Source: Ascidia mentula (taxonomy: Eukaryota > Chordata > Ascidiacea > Phlebobranchia > Ascidiidae). From it: 64,000 nucleotides of DNA. A program made the translations under genes and the position numbers. Positions 1 to 52,121 of this stretch are shown one piece after another (within the stretch, counting starts at the first letter, position 1; every line of letters starts with the position of its first letter). The stretch spans positions 4,779,001-4,843,000 of the forward strand of contig OX387197.1 of the NCBI GenBank assembly GCA_947561715.1. Direction: 5' to 3'. Below the pieces are notes generated by a model that was given only the letters and a program-made list of their open reading frames with translations, was not told where the DNA came from and did not search any database.

Positions 1-1
1 A

Positions 2-3000
2 GCAAGTAATCTCGCGTGCAACTACAAGGATGACTGTGGAGATGCCTCTGATGAAGACGGATGTGTGGTAGGTTGTCATGACGATAAATTGGTATTTTTG
101 TTGTGTGTTTATAAATAAAAGGTTTGTTTGATATTATTTGTAGCATTATAAAACTGCGCAAAAATGGCAGTTATTTTCCACAAGGGATAATTTATTCGCA
201 GGTGCTGCGTAATATTCGAACGTGTGGAAATGGAGACCTTTATCAGTGCATCAGGTGGAACATACCATTCAAAGACAGCAAGATGCTCCCTTACACCTTT
301 GCTGTTCACTACATGGCAGGCGACGATGCATCAACATTCGATTTTAATAAATCAAGCGTGGCCATCTCCAAAACAGCTTCAATACAAATCCGAAAAGGTA
401 TTTAAATTTATCTTATTTTGTTAGATTCAGATAAGTCTATGTAAAATTGGATGGTGTATGATGGAATTAATGAAAGTTTGTGGAATCTCTGTATCAGGGG
501 TATCAAACTTGCAGCCTGGGGGCTAAAAAAAATTTATGGTGACTACTGTAGTTATGCTTATTATGATGGCAATTGACATGCTGGCAAGTGCCAACAAGTG
601 TGTAATTCGTTTTTTGCAAAGTTGTGTTTCTGTGAAAAATGCAGGTGGGTAAATATAACCCACCACCCAGTGAAGACAATTCTTTTTTATACTAATGTGC
701 GTATGCCTAGTACCGTCCTCATGAACGTGTTTCCAGCTTGCTTAAATATGTTTTTATTATTTCAATGTTTTAGGACTTCATTATTACCGGACCTACCAGT
801 ATGCAATCAAGATTGTGTTCAACCACACTTTGGCTGTGAGAGCATCTCCCATCATGAACTTCAGAACCATGGAAGGAAAGCCTTCTCCACCACGTTCTGT
901 GGAAGTGAAACCGATAAACAGGGATGGGATTTTGGTCACTTGGGAGCCACCATTACATCTTAATGGCCCAAGTGCAAGTGAGCTCATTTCTGTAGATGTT
1001 TATGTGATATGTTATGTTTACAAAAATAACTTTTAACAGTCCCCTGCTGCACTGACCAGACCTTATAGGTTAAAAGGGTGTATGTACTGCTGTCTATGAC
1101 TTTACGGCTCGTTTGTAGCTCTATAATTATTATAAAATTTTCACTTCTATAAAAAATAAATTTTACCTAAAAGATTTACCATGTTAGCTTAAAACCCCCA
1201 AATAATCGTCTACTGTTGAAGGATACCAGGTAACGGCCGATTCGACGCATCATTATGAAATGAGAGTGACGAGGACCTCGATGGAGGTCACACTTCTCCA
1301 CCTACCGCTTGGCAACTACACAGTTGGTGTGAGGGCTATAAACAGCAGAGGCCAAGGAAACACAACATATAGCAAACCTATACTCCTGCGTAAGTTCAGT
1401 AGAGCTCTTAAAATATTTGTAGGAATCTCCTGACAGTCTTGTAGGCAAAGACTTGGTATCTGGTTTTTTAACTGGTGATATAAGAGAAAACTTAAGTCAT
1501 TGTCTTTGTGTTGTGCCTAATATGTATATATTTCACCTATAATATGACATTGTCAGCATCACTAAAAAAGTTCTATAGATCTGATTACTTTTAATTGCAA
1601 CTGATCTTGCAATGGGTCCACACACAGAAGCTGATTAAAAATCTTTGAGATTATGGTCCCCAGTCAAAGTAACAACTTGGGTGCTTGGTGTTTGTAAAAC
1701 TGTATCTTTCCAAGAATGGAATTGTCTTCTGACAAGAACTTTTCGCAAAGCGATTTATTTGTGTTTTGAAACAGAGCGCCGCACGATTTTGCCACCGGAA
1801 AATGTACAAACACAAATTATTAAGGATACTTGGGTTCTTCTGAGATGGGATCCTGCAACTAATGCCGCTCGATATGTGTAAGTACAGAAAACAGAACATA
1901 ACAAGAATGTTCAGAGTATACAGACATTACAGCTATGTCATTTTGCATATTTAATTTTGTACAGGGCCATGGTCACTGATATGCAAGGGTTGTATTACAA
2001 AAAGGAAGTTCTATTGCCTGGAAATAATGCCACTTGGAATATGACCAACCTTGCACCGGGGATGAACTATCGAGCAAGGGTTGCAGCTTTGGACAAAAGT
2101 AGGGACTTATGTTATTTGCTTTGCCATTGTAATGTGTCTTTATACCTGTCTGGTGCATTAATACACTCCGCATCATTTATTTGGTTTAAATTTTGCGCTT
2201 TCCACAGAAAACGTTTCAAGTGTGTATGGTGATTATGTGTACTTCATGACAAACGGAAACACGGCACCGACACCGGAGATAAATATAACTGCAACTAAGT
2301 TGTTGGGAGTTGACACGATTGAACTTCATTGGACGGCAGTAAAACTTTTCCCCAGTATTATTTATGCTGTAAGTTGTGATGTTAGATTTCCAGGGGTTTG
2401 CCTACAGACATTGGATAATTAGACAAAACTTGTTTATTTAATTTTAGTCTTTCTGTGCAAATCATTATAAGCAAACATTTCAAACACAGCTGCGCTCATC
2501 ATCAGTGCTGTGAACTAAATGGAGTTGCGACTAGGTGCCCACAAAATCAGGCAAGCAATTGCAGAGAAAAACAAAATGGAAAACAGACAGTTATTTCAAA
2601 ACACTGATAATGAGCACAGCAGTGAAACGTTCACTTTGGCTTCTATTCTGTGTAATTAACATGTTTATCACACAATCTTACTGTATTGCATCACAAGCCA
2701 GGGTGATGAAGTCTACAAGACAGTATGTTTTGCAGTTATACAAACTGAACTGTTTTTATTAGGTTGCCTACAGCTCCACGGAAAGAGAAATACAGGATAT
2801 AACGTATGTTAAAAAGAATATAAGTACAAAAATATCAAAACTTCCCCACAATCAAATTACATTTTTCAAAGTGAGTTTCATTGTGCTTGTTATAATAAAT
2901 GATTACAATTTTGTTGGAATGAAATTTGCAGCCTTAACAGTGCATTTGTTTGTCTAGAAAAATATGAATTTAAATTTGCTGTTGTATGGGTTTATTAATT

Positions 3001-5354
3001 ATATGTTTAATACACAATATATATATATAAATATATATCAGTAGACTTTTACCTGATTTCAAAATTTATAAGACAATGTGTTTTATGGTTTGTTTATTTT
3101 TCACCCTCCTTTCTCAGGTTCAAGTTAACTCTCCCTACATTGGACCATGGAGTAAAGAAATTCCTTTGGCACCGTTACCTGACTACTCTCTAGCTCCCAC
3201 TAACCTCAGACCCGAAATAACAAACCGAATGTTGATCCTACACTGGGATTCCCCTTTTGCAGATGGCAAAACTTTGGTAAAAGAAATTTCAAATTGTTGC
3301 TGTAACACTGGCAGAAGTTTTTTATGTAGTAATCTGACGCAAATACTGTTTTTCTTAACTTCTAAAATTAAGGTGAAGAACAATATAGATTATATTTCAT
3401 TTTTTTCCAGAATTACATGGTCAATGTGACTGACGCTGAGTCGAATACTTTGGTTTTCCACAAGATTATCTCATCAAACTTATCCCATGTCCACAGAAAC
3501 ATACTAACCCTATCCGTAGATCACATGTACTCTGCTTCTGTACAAGAAAAACAAAGAAATGGTATGTGTTAGTATATTTTTTTCAAGTTTAGTGACAATT
3601 TTTTTTTAAATTGGCTGACAGTAGTTTTTTTGACAAGAGTGGTGTGTGTGGAAAACAGTCTATCTATCAAGATTTATCCAAAATATTTAAAATTTCTGAA
3701 GAAACACTTTTCCTATTAATCTAAATGCGCCCAGGTATGCCACAATATACAGGTTTACTTAATGTTTACAGGCAATTTGGGAAATGCAGTATCGACAGTG
3801 TTCACAAGTGGGACGATACTTCCTCCTAATGGTCTGAAAGTGGTCTCTGTTGGTTACGGTAGTTACCGGGTAAGCATTTTGATTACCTTGGCAACGGAAT
3901 GTAAACCAGTGGTTCTCTGCCCGTTGTGCAACACTTGTGGTATTTAGTGGCACTGTCTTTTACACATTTACTTTAAGCAGAAATTTGATCAGATAATATT
4001 CACATAAAACTCTACAGGCTGCAATGCCCTGTTGTAAAAATAATGGTTTGATGTCAAGTAAAAATTGTAGAATCTTATTGCTAACTTTATGGCTTTAAAA
4101 AGTTGAAAAATTATTTTGTCAATATGTATTTTCAAATCCATTTTAACACTTGCATATTTTGGGAAAGTCTAATCGCCCTGTTTTTGTATTTTTTGCAGCT
4201 CTTTTTCGACATTCCGCCTTCTATGGATGTTTTCTACAGAAGCGAAGTAACCAAAATCCATCTGACTTTATGTAATGGTCAAAACATCTTGTCTCCAAAC
4301 GCAAGTGAATGTTTCGAACAAACTGACGTAAGCAACAGTACCAGGTTCTTCGAAGTAGACGGTCTAACCACTGGAAAATGGTATGTTATGGTTAGAGTGA
4401 TTTAGTGAAACTGATAGATCTATGTTGTAATGCAAGAGTTATATAAGCGTTTAATTTTTGGTTTTTAACTGTGTTTTTCTGCATGCTGTTATTATATGCT
4501 GCAACTGTAACACAAATTTAACATAACATTACTCAATCAATTTTACCAACTAATTATTAATTGAGAAAAAAATAATCTCTTCTAATAGTTTTTAATGAAA
4601 TGAGCCGAAAGGTAGAATGTCCACTTTATTCCCAATTGTATTCGTTCAGGTACACGGTCTTTGTTTTCCCGAAATGCCGAATGAACAATTGCAAGAGTTT
4701 TGCCTACCGGGTGTTTCAAGCTGATGCCTATGGTGTGATCAGCACTCTTCCACACACTAACGACTTGACATTATCCAAGTCGAAGATAATTGCCATCGCC
4801 GTGTCCGCTATGTTTGGATGCATTTGTCTCATTCTGGTGATTGCATTTTTGGTGAGTCGATTGGACGTTTTGACAATTTTTTTTTTTTGCTGGGTCAAAG
4901 TAGTGGTCCCTGTAGGGAGAATTTTGCCACACGGTGGCATGCAAGATCATTAGCTTTAGTCAGGTTAAACACACTTCACGTTTTGTGATTGTACGTCCAT
5001 TTAACCGCTGACAATTTTTTTTGGGTGAAACAAGCCAACTGAAACCACCTTGTGTGCCTTGAGTTTAAGATAACGTGTCTGCAAAAAACTCACGTATAAT
5101 TGAAAGCGATGTACTCGCCGTTTCCAGAGCGTTCATTACGCGTAAGTTTTAAAAACACAACTTCTTCGCAGGTTCGACGACATCGCAAGCTCACCCAATC
5201 CTACAGCACGTTTGTGTCCTCGCATTACGATCCAAGGTCGGGTGAAGCTTACTTCGTCGGTGACGATTACGATAATGGACTGGACGACGATGCCGACGTA
5301 GATACGCCAATGATATCGGGATTCGCCGACGACGAGCCGCTCATAGTTGCCTAG
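2..5354 (+). CDS. SORL1: Sortilin-related receptor, 3' part (last LDLR-A, six FN3, TM, tail)
   Basis: Fourteen in-phase exons: 2-67, 202-397, 774-977, 1222-1389, 1775-1877, 1965-2098, 2208-2368, 2763-2870, 3118-3276, 3411-3561, 3772-3869, 4199-4380, 4650-4851 and 5172-5354 (704 residues); the N-terminus lies left of the window. The first exon encodes the end of an LDLR class A repeat (CNYKDDCGDASDEDGC). Six fibronectin type III domains follow, then a membrane span of about 23 residues (starts IIAIAVSAMFGC). The cytosolic tail carries FVSSHY, matching the human FANSHY sorting motif, an acidic stretch, and a C-terminus GFADDEPLIVA matching human GFSDDVPMVIA, the GGA-binding end. The family sorts cargo between Golgi, endosome and cell surface. 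Tail and domain order make the SORL1 assignment firm; the VPS10 domain cannot be seen here. Confidence 0.93.
497..530 (+). mobile_element. Possible hAT terminal remnant in a SORL1 intron
   Basis: CAGGGGTATCAAACTTGCAG followed by CCTGGGGGC resembles the CAGGGGTGTCAAACT-type termini common in animal hAT elements. No second terminus is visible. Confidence 0.35.
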
Positions 5355-7607
5355 CAACAAGCGCGCTGAAGTGTTTTCCTTCACGTTTACGCTTTCAACA
5401 TTTTTATGCACATTGTTACAAAAGGCAATCGTGAATTGTGTTTTATTTTCTGTGGTTCGTGTTACTTTTTAAACTTTTCTGTTACGGTAGGAATGCTCCT
5501 CATTCGCTCTTTGGTTGGTACTTGAGTTTTTGTACAACTTGCAGTTTTCTGTATACTGTGTGAGGAAATTGAGGATTTCTTTGGGTGTAATGCTTGGTAT
5601 AAGGTCAATCAATAATGTACCGGTACTAGAGGTGGGAATTTCATGCAATAAAGAGCGGCACTTTTTTATTGTAAACAACTGTCTTAGAGTAGTATTGATT
5701 TTGTCTGTATAGAAATGTGGAGGAATTTTTTTAATCGCTCCAAATTGCGGAATATTGAAACATGGCCGCTGGACTGCTCGTTTCTGTGTATCCTGTTAAA
5801 ATATTCAATCCAAAAGGTATATGATCGTTTTAATGCTCATGTCTGTAATAAAAAGGAACAGAATAATGCCGTCAAAGACAACGAATATAGTCTGTTAACT
5901 GCCAATTTAAGTCGTTCGTTACAAAGCAATGTGTGGTAATCAACTGTGACGACACAAGGATTTATGACGTAACTGCCAACGATTGTTGCCCATACAATAT
6001 AGTCTTTGTTTTGTTTCAAAGTTTCATTCTGCATGTCTTGTTTAAGTTGTCTATGCATACAATTGAGGTTGACATAAGTTGTAACTGGCATGTCATGATA
6101 ATTACTTCAAATTCATTGATTTTCGCCTAAACCGTCTACTCGAATAACTTTCCGTAAAGTAGATTTTGTGTTCACACAATAGCCCTTGCGTGTCTTGTCC
6201 CCGCTTGCACTTTTATGTTTTTTTTGCAAATTTGTACAGAAGTGCTTTGCTTTTCGCCTTTTTGTCAATAAAAAGCGACTTGACATGTTGAGTATTCTTT
6301 GCGTCCGCATGTTTGTTTGGTTTGGGCATGTCTGTATCGGGAATGAAATCAAATAGCCCTGCCTCCCTAAACGCTCATTAGAGCAGGCAAGAATCCCCTG
6401 GGGGTGTCCGATGTGGCTCGACACAAAGCTGTGGCACTTTCCAATAAATGCTTTCACAGCTTTTGCCAAACAACTTGGAAAACGTGAAACTGCGCACGCC
6501 GGGAGCTTTTTAATTAAATTCTCTCAAATAAAAATCATGTTACAACTTGCAACTGCATCGATTTTCAATTAGTCGCTATTTGGCGCCACTAAGTCTTTTT
6601 CAAGTGTTGCTCGGCATTTTGGGCCAAAGAAAGGTAGCGCGAAGGTAAAAAATAGTATTTATAGCGAATGTATTGGAGGTCACAGAAAAGGAAATTATTG
6701 ATTTTTTGCGGTGCTTCGTGTTTCAAAATCAGAAAGCAGCTTAGCAGGTAGGTTGGAGACAACGTTTTTCATCAGCAGTAAGGGCCTGAAAAACCTGATA
6801 CAGTTCACCCGCGCATTTTGGCTTTAAATTGGTCATTTATCTGGGAACTTTGCATGGTCTGTTGCTTCGCGTAGCTATAAGAGGTGTTAATCAGATTTGC
6901 TCTTCAGAGAAAGTAGAGCATGCGATATTCAATTGCAAGGGCAACTTGACGTATCTATAGGGGAAAAGCAGTTTTCGTCTTTTAGTAGGCGCAATAAAAA
7001 AAGAGTTAAAGCAACTGGAAAGCGTGTTTTGAGGTAAAAACCAGAACTGGTTGTATAACTGATAATTTTTTTGGGTTGCATGTTTTCCCCCACTTGGAAG
7101 TGTAGTAAAATATTTTTTAGTTGAGTGAATGTTTTGTTTTGAAATGATAACTTGGTAAAGTGTTGTGTGTATTTTGAGGTAATTTAATTTTTAAGTTGTA
7201 AATGTTCGGCCCACTGCCAGTATCACATGAAGCTACATGTAATTTGTCAGTACATGAAAGCAGGAAGCATATAGATCTGATGGGTTCTTAATAATTTCCT
7301 CTGTGGCACCTTTATGCAACTATCAGGTTCTAAGCAATTTGACATTGTAGATTTTCATCTGTGTCAAGCAATTGAACTGTTTCAAAATATTTTATACCTG
7401 TTTATTTAACTGTGCTGTAGTTTCATGCAAATTACCTTTCCAACATTTTGCAAAATTTGACGGTTTCTATTTCCGAAAAGTATGTAAAGTAGTAAATTTG
7501 CTGTTGTTTTTTAATTTGGCAGAAGCCCATGTGCCTAATTTATGCACTGATAAATAATTATTGCTGTCCATCAAATTTGATCTTTGGATTAAGTTGATCT
7601 GCTCAAG
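5355..7607. other. SORL1 to PKA intergenic region and PKA 5' leader
   Basis: SORL1 3' UTR followed by AT-rich DNA. I see no convincing coding exon. A good donor (CAG then gtaggt) at about 6747 and an acceptor-like TTTGGCAG near 7522 suggest a spliced 5' UTR for the PKA transcript starting at 7608; this is inference. Confidence 0.4.
5647..5652 (+). terminator. Candidate polyadenylation signal for SORL1
   Basis: AATAAA about 290 bases after the SORL1 stop codon. Further copies near 5848 and 6266 could also serve. Confidence 0.4.
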
Positions 7608-25866
<18,259 letters not shown>

Positions 25867-26089
25867 TTGCCGGATCCACCCATGCTCCACATCCAAAGAG
25901 AAGAGCAAAAGGATCTTGCTTCGATCCGGATGTGCCCTACCATGGGATTTCATCCTAGTGATATTTTTGTTGCATTTATTACATGTAGTTAACCTGACAC
26001 TAGTTATAACTTCACACCAAAGGGTATTTAAGTTCCTTGCAGCGCTACGGAGAACCTCCCACCCCCTGTACCCGACCCACATTGAGTTT

Positions 26090-26100
26090 AATAAAATAAA
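26090..26100 (+). terminator. Polyadenylation signals of the PKA gene
   Basis: Two overlapping AATAAA hexamers about 225 bases after the PKA stop codon. Confidence 0.6.
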
Positions 26101-26458
26101 CCCAAACCCTTTGCCTAATGCTGCAGCGAAACCCCACTTACGTATTGATTTAGTTGTTGTAAAATGGTTTGGCCTTTTCCCCAAAAGATAATATTCTGTT
26201 ACACAGGTACATGTAACGCTCACAATTTGCTACTCATGGATCAAAACATTGACTATGCAAAAAAAACACAAGGTCTTTGGATAAGTTCCTGTTTTGAAAT
26301 AAAACTCCAGCATTCAAACAGTGCCTCCACTGTTTTTCAACCCTATAATTTGCCCATCCCAGTTTATCATTCAAAATATCGATTCTATTAATTCCAGTAT
26401 TTACAGCAGCCGACCCATTTCTCCTATTGCGTCATCCGATTTCGAACGCTCGTTTATA

Positions 26459-26482
26459 TGACGTCATGTGCTAATGACGTCA
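26459..26482. promoter_or_regulatory. Pair of full CRE palindromes
   Basis: TGACGTCA at 26459-26466 and again at 26475-26482, with starts 16 bp apart. TGACGTCA is the consensus CREB/ATF site; CREB is a PKA substrate. Binding is inference. Confidence 0.4.
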
Positions 26483-28399
26483 CGTTCTTTTTAGTTTGTG
26501 TTGTGCCCTTGTACTCAGAAACTGCTGCTGCGCGCAGCGCGATTACGCCGTTGTGCTGATTTGACGGCAGATGTGACAGGCATATGTTCCTGCCGCACCG
26601 CCGCAACCTTGGTCTACGTTCTTCAAGATACGTCATGTTTTCTTCAAAACAAGCGAGATTGTGCGGTGAAAGGTTGCTCGAAAATAAGTGCAGAGTAGGA
26701 GCTTCCCCGCCGACGTGTGTGTCCCCCTTTTTCCTACCTGTTCTCCAAGAAGCGGTTTTTGCTCGTGTGTTTGTGTTGTACTGACTAAGAAAAAAACGTT
26801 TTCCCCCTTTGCGTTTCTGTAGCTCACAGGCTGGAAGTACCTCGAATAGGGGGGGCGCGACATTTTCGCCGCTCCGATTCTGCCCCGTAACACGTGACGT
26901 GTATAATCGCAAGCCCGGTCATTGCTGTTAACCATTGTGTAACCCCCCACCCTCCTCTTGCGCCACATACGTCACAAGAACTAAGAGCGCACGCGGTTGG
27001 GCCACAGGCTTACATGTCCGAGATTCCGTGTTTTAAATATAAAAAAATGCGGTTTTGTTGTTTTTGAGATGTGCAATGCTTGGTCAAGAAAAATTGCAAA
27101 CTGTCCTCCCCCAAGTATTTGGAATCTCGGCATCTTGGTATCGTTATCTGGTTTTACGTCGTTAATACTCTATTTTACTTCGTGTTTTTTGTTTTGTTTT
27201 TGCGTTCGGTGTTTTATATTTCCTTGTTTTCTTTCTTTACGAGCGATTTAACGAAACAAATAGACGAAAACCAAAACGCTATTGTTTTGTACCGAGGATA
27301 TTTTGTTCATGACAAAGTTAGGCTAGGAGAGTTCTGTGAATAAGGCCATACACTGCTGAAGCACTTGGAAAATGAACGTTTATTACTAAGTGATTGGGCA
27401 ACTGATCAGAGTAGCGCAGTGTTGGAGGAGTTCACGATTATGAATCGGTTATTTACCTGTCATGTTGAGTAGAGCAGAATGTTTTTAAACATTCAAACTG
27501 AAGGCCGCATATCTGTAATTCTATGAAAATAAGTTTCGCCGGTGGGAAATGTCCACCTTGTGTTGTATCCTCTGTCACAATATAACGTAACAAAGCAATC
27601 AGTGATGCATCGGGGTCAACTTTCCGGTTGATATGTTGCTAGAGCGAGTTTGAGTCAGTTTTGGTGGGATTTTGAGCATTTTAAGAAAATTTAACTAAAA
27701 ATCATTTAAGGACCCATTCATTTATGGTTTTATGAAAGATCCATCCATCATCAACGCATTCTGGTCAAAATGGCTTGGTGGACAGGTTTGAAGCATTTAC
27801 GTCCGTAAGTAAAGTCACAAGCCCAATAAGCAACGGTTATTGGCAATCAAACAGAACAGTCGGCAGGTGCATTATTGCAGAGGACCTTGAAAATAGGTTT
27901 TCTTGGATTTAATTTTAAAAAAGCCTTTCAGATTTACTTTAGCAAAGAAACGCTGACTTTTACTCGTAAAGAAAAAGAAGCCACTTTTGTATTTCAGGCA
28001 TCTTGTATTTACAGTCAATGTCAAAAACGCTAAAAAAACGAAAGCGATACGTTATGCTTGTGTGTGGCACAAAATTTTGCCGAATAGGTCCGCAACAATT
28101 CGCCTGTGTTTGGACTCCATGTCTTTACTGTTACTGAAAAACGACAGTATCCCACAAAAAAAACAGCACTGGTAAAAAATCAAAATCAGTTCGAGAATAG
28201 TGTTTATGCAAAAAAAACTAATCATGTCAAAGCTCAAAATAGGGACAGATGATAAGGAAAAAGTTGTCATTTCGTAAGATAAAAAACACTGATAAAACCG
28301 CACACAACTGACCAACATTGCTGACCCAAGTTCTTTCACACGCGGCCACATTTTATACGCGGCAGTTACTGGAATGTAGGGGTTTGTTTAAATCAGAAC

Positions 28400-42584
<14,185 letters not shown>

Positions 42585-45429
42585 CGCTTTTGACTCTTTG
42601 AAACAAAAGGCGCGGGCACTGCGGGCCCCTGTGGCGCAATTAGACAGTCGGCGTGGCGCTGAAGTCCTCGGCGAGCGTGAATCCAATTTGGGTCGTCGGG
42701 CTGCTGTGCGATGTATACGCTGCTGTGAAGGTCTCACGCCAACGCCAGACACAATAATATTTTTACGCTCACTGACCTGTAAACAGAGACATTTGGTAAA
42801 TATCCAGTCGAGGCCGAGGTTACATTTGGTCATTTCAATTCCCAGCATTATGTCAATACTTTTCCATACATATTAGTTAACGATTAAATGACAGTCATAT
42901 TACAACAGTAGATACAAATAGATGTGTTTAGTCGGCAAAAATGTTGCCTTTGTCGCTCCAGCCCGAACACTATGTCACACTTATTAATAATTGGAAGAAC
43001 ATTTTCACTTTTCGTGTTTTGCAAATCGGAAAACGCAAGCAGCGCCACCTAATTTAAGCGAACATTCACAAGGATAGTTGCACAATGTACAGTGAGGTAG
43101 AAAAGACAAACAATCGTCTTCTCATGTGTTTGTGACGCAACAATCGAAAACGAATACATCGGAACGTCACGCCACTCAAGTGCATCCAACTCGTTCCCAC
43201 GAGATTGTCCAGAAAAACTCCCGCCCTTCATCTATGGGACATCCCTTGTGAAAATTACGACCTTGGACCAAATATAAAAATTTGCTTCTTTTGTGCTTAG
43301 CAAAGGTTATTGTTGCAATTTATTTTAGTTGATTGCATTTCCTTGAAACTATTTGCTTTGTTTTGTGGTGAAATCTTTTTTTAATTATAATTTTTTTTGA
43401 TAAATTCGTGTACACTACATTTACGCCACTTAAAGCTGTTTTTTGAACGAACCCACGATATTTTCGCACATAAGCAATGTACAGTATTCCATAATACGGT
43501 AGCACGAAGTTCCCTAAAAACAGAGATACATATGCCACAAAGCTCCTGGCAAACATTGCTACTGTGTGGCTACTGGTAATGACTGTCATATTTCAAATCA
43601 AGCTGCCATGTTGCGCTCAATCTAAGTTTGATCAAGAGTTGTATATCAACCACAGCCGCTTTTGCTTCGGAACTGGAATCAAAGGTGGCGGCGCCGCCGT
43701 AAAGCAGTATCGAGAATGGCACAAAATTGAGTGGTATTTACGTAGAGATTGAAAGGCCAACTGCGCTTCAGTTTGGTCACGGAATGCTTATAGTTCGAAA
43801 CATAAAAATGAAATAAATCTACAACCTTAACCACATCGTTCACGAATATCACGTAATTCTTTTCAAGATCTGCCACAGTTCAGTACAAATATGACTGACA
43901 TCACATTTTCCGTTGACATTCCACGGATAGGTTACAGAACAAACGTCGAGCACGCTCGCTATGCAAGGTAGAGTTTGTATCAAAACTATTTGCAAAAATC
44001 TCTTAACGAAAACCCACATAATACGATTTAGCATAGCTCATTACAAAGCATGCGAAACCACTGGTAAAAAACACCTGTTTACTTGGGCACAGTAATGTAG
44101 CCCGACATAAGCTTCACGCCACATACTTTGACTGAACAACTGTAATCCCAAAAATTAGGGTCATCACGTTCACGCGCGACTGTCGACACAAATTGGCTTT
44201 GACTGTAATCGCGTCCAACCACGGCAGTCGAGCGCCGTCGCTTCTTTTTACTCTCGCACGCTTCAAGTGTTCCTGCGGTTCAAACGGTCAGTCAGTGCGT
44301 ATTTGGGAACGCAGAAATCGCGCATCGATGAATACGAAAAAGAAAAAAAGGGAGCTTGTTTTTAACTTGCTCGGGGCGCCTCCACGCGAACGCGAGCAGT
44401 GTCGAGGTGCCAATTCTGGAAGCTTGCGTTGACACCTCGGCTGTTGCTTGATCTCACCCTGGAACATCCTCTCACCTGTGGGTTTGTTTACAAATGCCTT
44501 GATTTTAACATGTGTTGCGGCTCAGCTTGCAGGAAATGTGGCGATCAAAGTGATAATGAGGTTGATGTAATATTACTTCGTGTTATGTGTTTTGTCGCTG
44601 CCTCTATCCTAAGACAAATGACAAGTTTAAAACTTGTTTATTCTCACCAAATTTTATCTGGCTTACAACTTATGGTGTAAAAAACAAACATTGCATGTTA
44701 CAACCGTAACCACGTGAATGTGACACGAACACGATTACCAGGACTGATACGATACAAAAAATGATGCCCCATGTAGGCTACTGTACACATACTATACGCA
44801 AATAGGCCTACAGAGTCTGCTTCACTTGGAAATAAAAACTATCAGAAGAAGATTTTGCAACTCCTATTGCAGGAATCACACTGCATGCCTTGTCATTATT
44901 TGTTTTTTCATCGCGAATTAATAAATAGAGTACAAAATTCTTCAGAATGCAGAAGTGGCCCCACCGAATGTCCTTTTAACGAACTGTTTTGTCTGTTTGC
45001 CGGACGTCGCTGTGTCAGCATGCAAATGATTGCATGAAAAATTTCGCAATTCGTTTTGGAGGCAACTGTTGGTAAATTGTGTTACCGCGGTCAAGAATTT
45101 TTATGTAAAATTAAATGGAGTATTTTTTGGAGCCAAGTCAAGATTCCATGTTGGTTTTATTTTTGTAAATCATCCATTTTTTCCTTATTACTGGATGACA
45201 CATACGACAATACCAAGCAGCAATTTTTGTTTTTATGTTTTGTTCTGGATCCAGTTGGATGGATGAAGAATTTCTGTGACCTGTGTTGACCACGGTGTTG
45301 TGTTTCAGCTTGATGAAAATGTATGTGTGCGTTAGTGCCCGCAAAGATGACAAATATAATTAGAAGATTGATTTGTGACTTATTGCAGGTCTTACAACTG
45401 ATTTATTGTCTTTTTTTTAGCTTTTTGAA
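42585..45429. other. Divergent promoter region between ROR and CNNM
   Basis: Stretches 42590-42760 and 44160-44420 are richer in GC and CpG than the flanks and are the best candidates for the ROR (-) and CNNM (+) promoters. An acceptor (poly-T then TTTAG) ends at 45420, so CNNM has an upstream non-coding exon I cannot place. Confidence 0.45.
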
Positions 45430-51447
<6,018 letters not shown>

Positions 51448-52093
51448 TACTGAAGCTTGACACACAGTAACCACTTAGGGTTCAGGTTAGTTATGAAGTT
51501 GCAACAAGGCATGTATAACTTACACAGTGTCAGGTAAGCAAAAAAACTGGTCACAAAGTATGCTACGAAGCTGGTCCTGTTTAAAATTTTTGAGACTGAA
51601 CTTAAAAATGTAGGTACGTGGATTCGGGGAACATGGGACAATCAAATGCGCTGTAGAGTAACGTGGGTAAGGAAAGTGAATGTCGTGATCAAAAACAGAA
51701 TAGTTCGCAATATTGGAGCACCTTGATTTGCTTGTATTGTGATTGTGTTGCGAACGTACGGGCGGCAAAAGTGCGGATTGTGCTTGTATGTGTTTTAAAC
51801 TTGAAGCAAGGTTTGGTTTAGTTATGGTGGAATTTGAGAAATCCTCATTTTGATGTGGTCAAGTGATTTTTGCGTATTATTTCATCCCGTACTTACTATG
51901 CACGTGGTATTCCCATTCGAATTGTTATCGACGAAAAGATGGTTTTGAACCAACAACAAACAGAATCGTATGCAATTCTAATCAAGTCTGTTAAATCTAC
52001 ATCGGGTTTTTGGTATTATGTTGGCATGCCTGGTTGCATTATTTTGTTTTCCAAGATTATCTTGTACAGGAAATACCCAACCTGAAGAGCATT

Positions 52094-52099
52094 ATTAAA
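52094..52099 (+). terminator. Candidate polyadenylation signal for CNNM isoform 13a
   Basis: ATTAAA, the only clear poly(A) hexamer I find between the 13a stop and exon 13b, lies 28 bp before exon 13b. Confidence 0.35.
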
Positions 52100-52121
52100 T
52101 AACACCATTTGTATTTCACAG

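Larger units (their letters stand above)
25867..28399. other. Convergent intergenic region between PKA and ROR
   Basis: Contains the PKA 3' UTR, the paired CRE sites, a GC-richer block at about 26440-27000 with no conserved frame, and probably the ROR 3' UTR on the minus strand. I see no coding exon. Confidence 0.5.

Noticed and set aside
26454-26968. Overlapping minus-strand ORFs of 111-152 codons
   Set aside because: Low-complexity, basic translations in a GC-richer spacer, in more than one frame; looks compositional.
28052-28351. 99-codon minus-strand ORF after the ROR stop
   Set aside because: Probably ROR 3' UTR; hydrophobic translation without a recognisable family.
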